The position numbers and the translations under genes are program-made. The notes under the pieces were generated by a model. It had not been told where the DNA came from. It saw nothing but the letters and a program-made list of their open reading frames with translations, and did no database searches. Positions 61,801-64,000 of a stretch of DNA of 64,000 nucleotides are shown here, one piece after another (within the stretch, counting starts at the first letter, position 1; each line of letters starts with the position of its first letter). The DNA comes from Ciona savignyi. Its lineage: Eukaryota; Chordata; Ascidiacea; Phlebobranchia; Cionidae. The stretch covers positions 2,660,145 through 2,724,144 of the forward strand of contig CH003313.1 in the NCBI GenBank assembly GCA_000149265.1, written 5' to 3'.

Positions 61801-63425
61801 AACTGATCGATCAGAAGGTAGGATTAAACTACGTAATTTTTCTATGTGGACACCTTCATAGATTAACAAATATATTTGTGGGATGGAACCATAGCAAGAA
61901 ATATAATAAATATCATTTAAGGACATAATACTTTAAAATTTTAATCACAAAAGACTCTTTAAGACAGTGGACTTTATTTAAATAAAAAAAAATCTTTGAA
62001 AATGTATGGTATGGATGTTTATCAAACAGTTAAAGGGGTACATTACCTATAACAGTGGTCTTTTTTTCTCAGGATTGGCAGTGTGTTGTGTTATCGCAGC
62101 GTCAAGTTTTAATTTACAGGATAATCCACCTTTCTTCCCACCAGATTGACAGCGCCCAGGCTTTTCTCTGGCTGTCCCAGCTTCGATTGAGATGGGATGA
62201 CAAACTGAACCACGTCTTTGGCAACATCTGCGACGCCCAGTTCATGTATTCATACGAGTATCTAGGTTGCACACCACGTCTGGTCATCACTCCATTGACT
62301 GACAGGTAGCTGGATGGTAGTATGTTTACCTTGTCTGACAGATTAATCTGCTGGGTTAATGCAACGACTTTCAACCGAAGGATTGCAGATTGCCCGTGTG
62401 TTAACCCCCTTGCTTTTCCCATTCACAGGGTTAACATAAATATCCTATACCTTGCAGAAGTGTAATACGGCCAAGAAAACTATCACTTTATAACATGTTT
62501 TTTTTTCCGGTAGATATACTTACACTTTATAAACATACCCGATACCTCCAACCTTTAATTGTTGAATGGCAAAACATAATTAATCATATCACCCCCCCCC
62601 CCCCCCACAGATGCTACATCACCCTCACCCAATCTCTCCACTTAACGATGAGTGGGGCACCAGCTGGACCAGCAGGGACGGGAAAGACCGAAACCACCAA
62701 GGATTTGGGCCGAGCGCTCGGTATCATGGTCTACGTCTTCAACTGCTCAGAGCAGATGGACTACAAATCAATCGGCAACATCTACAAGGTAATGATGGAG
62801 TTTTTATATCAGGTTTTTCGAGATTAAAAGAAATTATTATTTTTTTATTAGGATTAAAAGAAAATATTTTCTTTAGAGCAAAAGAAAATAACTAGATTAA
62901 AAGATTAAACCAAAATAGAAAGAAACACTAGATTAAAAGAAAATATTTTTCTTAAGGTGTAAAAACACATGCTCTTCAAAATACCACATGCTCACAGTCT
63001 GGTGTTCAAGAGCTATAACTATGTGTTGTATATAATAGTTTTGTTATTTTTCTTTAACTCTTATATTTCACTGGGTTTAAGTGCATTTGATTGGTATACA
63101 TGATACCAGTAAGAGGCTTGTTTCTATCCCACAACTGTCAACACTATACTTCAGTGAACTCTATTTCCCCTGCTTTAATGTGGTCTTTACTAACTTGCCC
63201 TTAATTCATTGTGATTTTGTTTTGGTTTTATGCCATGACATTTTACCGTTTTTTCCTAATTTTCTAATATTTTAACTGTTTGTTTGTTGAATTATTGTTT
63301 TAAAAACGCGAAAAGAAAATAAACTGAACCTTACTTTCCAGGGTCTTGCACAAACTGGTGCGTGGGGTTGTTTTGATGAGTTCAACCGAATCTCAGTTGA
63401 AGTGTTGTCAGTTGTAGCTGTCCAG
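39433..63425 (+). CDS. DNAH9/DNAH17-like: Axonemal outer-arm dynein heavy chain, beta type, N-terminal ~1,917 codons (partial)
   Basis: Forty exons join with consistent phases from the initiator ATG to AAA1; the gene continues off the right edge. The protein is the ATPase motor subunit of the ciliary/flagellar outer dynein arm. The N-terminus ([15 protein letters not shown] ... GVEENK) and the tail ([30 protein letters not shown]-like [12 protein letters not shown]) resemble DNAH17/DNAH9. Layout: tail (DHC_N1) about residues 200-800, linker about 1280-1690 (SLWDMI...W...W), then AAA1 with GPAGTGKT (about 1849-1856) and the Walker B region CFDEFNRI. The start is supported by the N-terminal match and lack of an upstream in-frame extension. 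Exon coordinates are in the grouped entries. One exon (53683-53800) holds a one-base insertion. Assignment among DNAH9, 11 and 17 cannot be settled from this part; members of this group are sperm/cilia genes. Confidence 0.95.
41555..41667 (-). mobile_element. SINE-2, dynein intron 2
   Basis: CCGGGCTTAGTTTCGAATCC to GTGTTAACCATTCGGCCACA. Confidence 0.8.
41925..42042 (+). mobile_element. SINE-2, abutting dynein exon 3
   Basis: ATGGCCGAATGGTTAACGCA through CATCATGGGTTCGAAACTTG to a poly-A-rich tail. It ends only about 25 bases before the exon 3 acceptor, so branch point and acceptor context partly lie in or against the element. Confidence 0.8.
43090..43240. repeat. CCCACACCCTCA-type simple repeat, dynein intron 4
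   Basis: Degenerate pyrimidine/A repeat (CACCCACACCCTCA, ACCCATACC) just before the exon 5 acceptor at 43278. Confidence 0.8.
43408..43727. mobile_element. hAT-like non-autonomous element, dynein intron 5
   Basis: Left AGTGGTCCCTAAACTTTTTA with CCGCTTTGGACCGG; right end GGGGTACCACTGCC. The middle part (AACAATTGAATGTAAGAAAA) matches the interrupted copy at 1180-1665. Confidence 0.7.
44883..45056 (+). mobile_element. SINE-1, dynein intron 8
   Basis: GATTAGTTTGGTGGATTAGC to TAAATCATACACAACACACT; the 3' third is absent. Confidence 0.8.
45392..45668 (+). mobile_element. SINE-1, full length, dynein intron 9
   Basis: ATTAGTCTGGTGGGTTAGTG to GGGATAAACATGAATATCAT, with all internal blocks present. 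Confidence 0.85.
46436..46625 (-). mobile_element. SINE-1, dynein intron 11
   Basis: GGATAGGATAGCATATTC through CACCGTTGGGTTACCTAAGC to ACCACTGGGTTCAGGAAATG. Confidence 0.8.
46920..47070 (-). mobile_element. SINE-1, truncated, dynein intron 12
   Basis: TATGTTTATCCTTGTAAATA, AACACACAGGCATTCG and ATTTGGTGGAACCCATTAAC mark the surviving half. Confidence 0.7.
47125..53375 (+). CDS. DNAH9/DNAH17-like: Dynein heavy chain exons 13-24 (tail to neck)
   Basis: Exons: 47125-47193, 47554-47680, 48244-48390, 49290-49398, 49841-49986, 50137-50232, 50847-51052, 51490-51616, 51874-51971, 52537-52693, 52968-53137, 53267-53375. Recognisable family segments include [17 protein letters not shown] (exon 14), FPLVEGQL (exon 16), [14 protein letters not shown] (exon 19), [18 protein letters not shown] with [12 protein letters not shown] (exon 22) and [14 protein letters not shown] (exon 23). 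All junction phases fit. Most introns here carry a SINE-1 or SINE-2 copy. Confidence 0.93.
48566..48838 (-). mobile_element. SINE-1, dynein intron 15
   Basis: GTATAGGATAGGATATTAAT to CACTAACCCATCAGACTAAA, with an internal doublet of CCTCGCGCCCACC. Confidence 0.8.
49475..49780 (-). mobile_element. SINE-1, dynein intron 16
   Basis: GTGAATGGGATATTCATG to CTACGCACTAAACAGCCAGA; a short internal duplication (GCAGTGTGTTGTATAT twice) is present. Confidence 0.8.
50275..50550 (-). mobile_element. SINE-1, dynein intron 18
   Basis: GGATATTCATGAGTATCCC to GGCGACGCACTTACCTATTA. Confidence 0.8.
50650..50830. repeat. GTGAAGAATAAAT-type degenerate repeat, dynein intron 18
   Basis: The words GTGAAGAATAAATGTA, GTGGAGAATAAA and GTAAAGAGGAAATATA recur about eight times just before exon 19. 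Confidence 0.75.
51087..51160. mobile_element. hAT-like element end, cut by SINE-1
   Basis: GGCGGTGGTTCAAACCTTTT with CTGCTTCGGACCGGTGAAG matches the left end of the element at 43408; a SINE-1 begins right after. Confidence 0.65.
51168..51445 (+). mobile_element. SINE-1, full length, dynein intron 19
   Basis: AGGTGGGTTAGTGCAACGCA to GGGTTAAACATGAATATCTT. Confidence 0.8.
52130..52495. mobile_element. Three SINE-2 copies, dynein intron 21
   Basis: A degenerate forward copy (about 52130-52220), a good forward copy (52228-52320: ACGGTTGTGTGGCTAAATGG) and a reversed partial copy (52425-52495: GCATTAACCATTCGGCCATA) fill most of this intron. Confidence 0.75.
53683..53800 (+). pseudogene. DNAH9/DNAH17-like: Dynein exon 25 with a one-base frameshift
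   Basis: The exon lies between acceptor TTTGCAG and donor CTCGAG|GTACAG. It reads [16 protein letters not shown] correctly, then the frame shifts at about 53731, where CTTGAAACAAAC appears in place of the expected CTT-AAA-CAA-ACA; a stop (TGA) follows. In the shifted frame the rest reads [21 protein letters not shown], exactly the family sequence. The exon is 118 bases; 117 would keep the phase-0 to phase-0 fit. So there is one extra base. It is either a sequencing/assembly error or a true null allele. All other exons are intact, so the gene is probably functional. Confidence 0.85.
54178..61817 (+). CDS. DNAH9/DNAH17-like: Dynein heavy chain exons 26-37 (linker region)
   Basis: Exons: 54178-54294, 54715-54915, 55461-55613, 56051-56185, 56809-56931, 57196-57318, 58546-58770, 59065-59266, 59899-60028, 60654-60819, 61336-61443, 61686-61817. 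They encode the linker (DHC_N2) that swings during the power stroke. Landmarks: [17 protein letters not shown] (exon 28), [15 protein letters not shown] (exon 29), [19 protein letters not shown] (exon 30), [18 protein letters not shown] (exon 32), [19 protein letters not shown] (exon 33), YEEKPREQW (exon 35) and [10 protein letters not shown] (exon 37). The identity to vertebrate beta-type chains is highest here. Confidence 0.94.
54378..54650 (+). mobile_element. SINE-1, full length, dynein intron 26
   Basis: CCATTAGTCTGGTGGATTAG to GGGTATAAACATATCCCG. Confidence 0.8.
56494..56798 (-). mobile_element. SINE-1, abutting dynein exon 30
   Basis: GGATAGGATATTCATGTTTA to GTTTCAAACCTGCAATCCTT. Its tRNA-like head stops about 10 bases before the exon 30 acceptor (CTTCCCAG, 56808). 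An internal stretch is duplicated (AGATTACCGATTACC). A shorter reversed piece lies at about 56245-56375. Confidence 0.85.
57043..57155 (+). mobile_element. SINE-2, just upstream of dynein exon 31
   Basis: TACGGTCGCATGGTTGAATG to CATAGGTTTGAAACTAAGC, ending about 40 bases before the exon 31 acceptor at 57195. Confidence 0.75.
57325..58375. repeat. Minisatellite, ~30 copies of a 32-34 bp unit, in a dynein intron
   Basis: The unit reads GGCCTTTCAACCGAAGGG followed by TTACATATTTGTAACT, with variants (CAGATTTG, missing bases) from copy to copy. It begins right after the donor of dynein exon 31 (57318). The same words occur in SINE-1 as CCTTTCAGCCGAAGGG and TTGCAGGTTCGAAACTGG, so the unit looks like an amplified piece of the SINE's tRNA-like head. 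Long reverse open frames ([10 protein letters not shown] repeats) are an artefact of the repeat. Confidence 0.95.
58795..58905 (-). mobile_element. SINE-1, truncated, dynein intron 32
   Basis: TATCCCTGCGAATGGGGAAC, GGGTTACCGGAGCTATTGCA and TGTGTATGATTCCAAC survive. Confidence 0.7.
60253..60540 (+). mobile_element. SINE-1, full length, dynein intron 34
   Basis: The head CCGGTTGGTATAGCGGTTAA is more tRNA-like than other copies; it runs to ATGAATATCCTATCCTGTCC. Confidence 0.85.
60830..61105 (-). mobile_element. SINE-1, full length, dynein intron 35
   Basis: AGGATATTCATGATTATCCC to AAAGGCACATACTAACCCAC; its tail begins 11 bases after the exon 35 donor. Confidence 0.8.
62145..63425 (+). CDS. DNAH9/DNAH17-like: Dynein heavy chain exons 38-40 (start of AAA1 motor)
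   Basis: Exons: 62145-62305, 62611-62788, 63342-63425. Exon 38 ends with [15 protein letters not shown]. Exon 39 contains [19 protein letters not shown], the AAA1 Walker A (P-loop) that hydrolyses ATP. Exon 40 contains [12 protein letters not shown], the Walker B region, and ends phase 0 at GTATTA. The rest of the motor (AAA1 remainder, AAA2-6, stalk) must lie to the right of the window. Confidence 0.95.
62340..62450 (+). mobile_element. SINE-1, internally deleted, dynein intron 38
   Basis: The head (TCTGCTGGGTTAATGCAACG, then ACCGAAGGATTGCAG) jumps directly to the 3' end (ATTGCCCGTGTGTTAACCCC), losing the middle ~180 bases. Confidence 0.75.
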
Positions 63426-63824
63426 GTATTAATCTCACTTTTATCCTTCGTTTGCACATTTGGTGTGTTATGTCATTTTACTAAATAATCATATTTCGAA
63501 AAAATTGAAAAAAATACTGAAAAAAACTGAAAATAAATTGAAAAACGAATAAACTTTTTATCGAATTGAAAAACCATATTCCGAACTTCTTTTACAACTT
63601 TATTTAGCTGGTTATTTTTTAGAATAAATACATAATTTTGCCTATTCTAATTTTTATCACATATTATGTTTTTGGTTATTACCATGCTGTGTAGGAAATT
63701 GAAACCTGTTAGTTTTGCAATAGTATCTGTTAGGTTTGACTGGGTTTATTGGCAATGTCCAGTAAGTTAATGCAATCATCCAATATTTCTAATGAAGCTG
63801 TGTTTTTAAATTAATGGGGTGATG

Positions 63825-64000
63825 GGATATTTATGTTTGTTCCCGGTTTAATGGGAACCCAAAGGGGGTTAACACACGGGCAATCATCAGATCACTTTGC
63901 GCCCATCGTCGGGTTACCGGTGATATTCCAGTGCATTCCTTCAATTGAGTAAAACCCATTATTTCCCTAAGTTTAGGCAATGTCCTTTTAGTGCCCCATG
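63825..64000 (-). mobile_element. SINE-1, running off the right edge
   Basis: GGGATATTTATGTTTGTTCC through CATCGTCGGGTTACCGG to AGTTTAGGCAATGTCC; the head lies beyond the window. Confidence 0.75.

Noticed and set aside
39433-63425. Dynein locus as a pseudogene because of the frameshift
   Set aside because: All other exons are open with matching splice phases and intact Walker motifs; a single-base error or allele is the simpler reading.

Overview
The window looks like nuclear DNA of an invertebrate chordate, most likely a sea squirt of the genus Ciona. It is AT-rich and has vertebrate-type gene families cut into many short exons with GT-AG introns. The intergenic DNA and introns are packed with short tRNA-like SINEs and small inverted-repeat (MITE/hAT-like) elements. 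The species call rests on this overall picture; no alignment was run.

Five protein genes can be rebuilt by joining exons whose splice phases match. (1) 5387-15765, plus strand: a secreted SBSPON-like protein (somatomedin B + thrombospondin type 1 + conserved C-terminal domain) with a 7.3 kb first intron. (2) 19720-23901, plus strand: a 508-residue single-pass class II cytokine receptor-like protein, here receptor A. (3) 24986-29319, minus strand: a 418-residue second class II cytokine receptor-like protein, receptor B. A and B are convergent, with their stop codons about 1.1 kb apart. (4) 31143-36332, minus strand: sphingosine-1-phosphate lyase (SGPL1), with the PLP-lysine motif but with no recognisable C-terminal exon. 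(5) 39433 to beyond the right edge, plus strand: an outer-arm beta-type axonemal dynein heavy chain (DNAH9/11/17 group). Forty exons (about 1,917 codons) run from the N-terminus through the tail and linker to the AAA1 Walker A and Walker B motifs. One exon carries an extra base that breaks the frame.

Between and inside the genes there are dozens of copies of a ~290 bp tRNA-like SINE (SINE-1) and about ten copies of a ~115 bp tRNA-like SINE (SINE-2). There is also a ~190 bp MITE with GGAGGGAAAG-type ends, several hAT-like non-autonomous elements (some nested), and minisatellites. One ~1 kb minisatellite in a dynein intron appears to be an amplified piece of SINE-1.

The most interesting biology is the receptor pair. 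Each protein has a signal peptide, a two-module class II receptor ectodomain with paired cysteines, one membrane span, a proline-containing membrane-proximal motif and a tyrosine-bearing tail. Receptor B has splice phases 1-2-1-0-1-0, the pattern I recall for vertebrate class II receptor genes. Together they could be two chains of a pre-vertebrate interferon/IL-10-type receptor; this pairing is inference.
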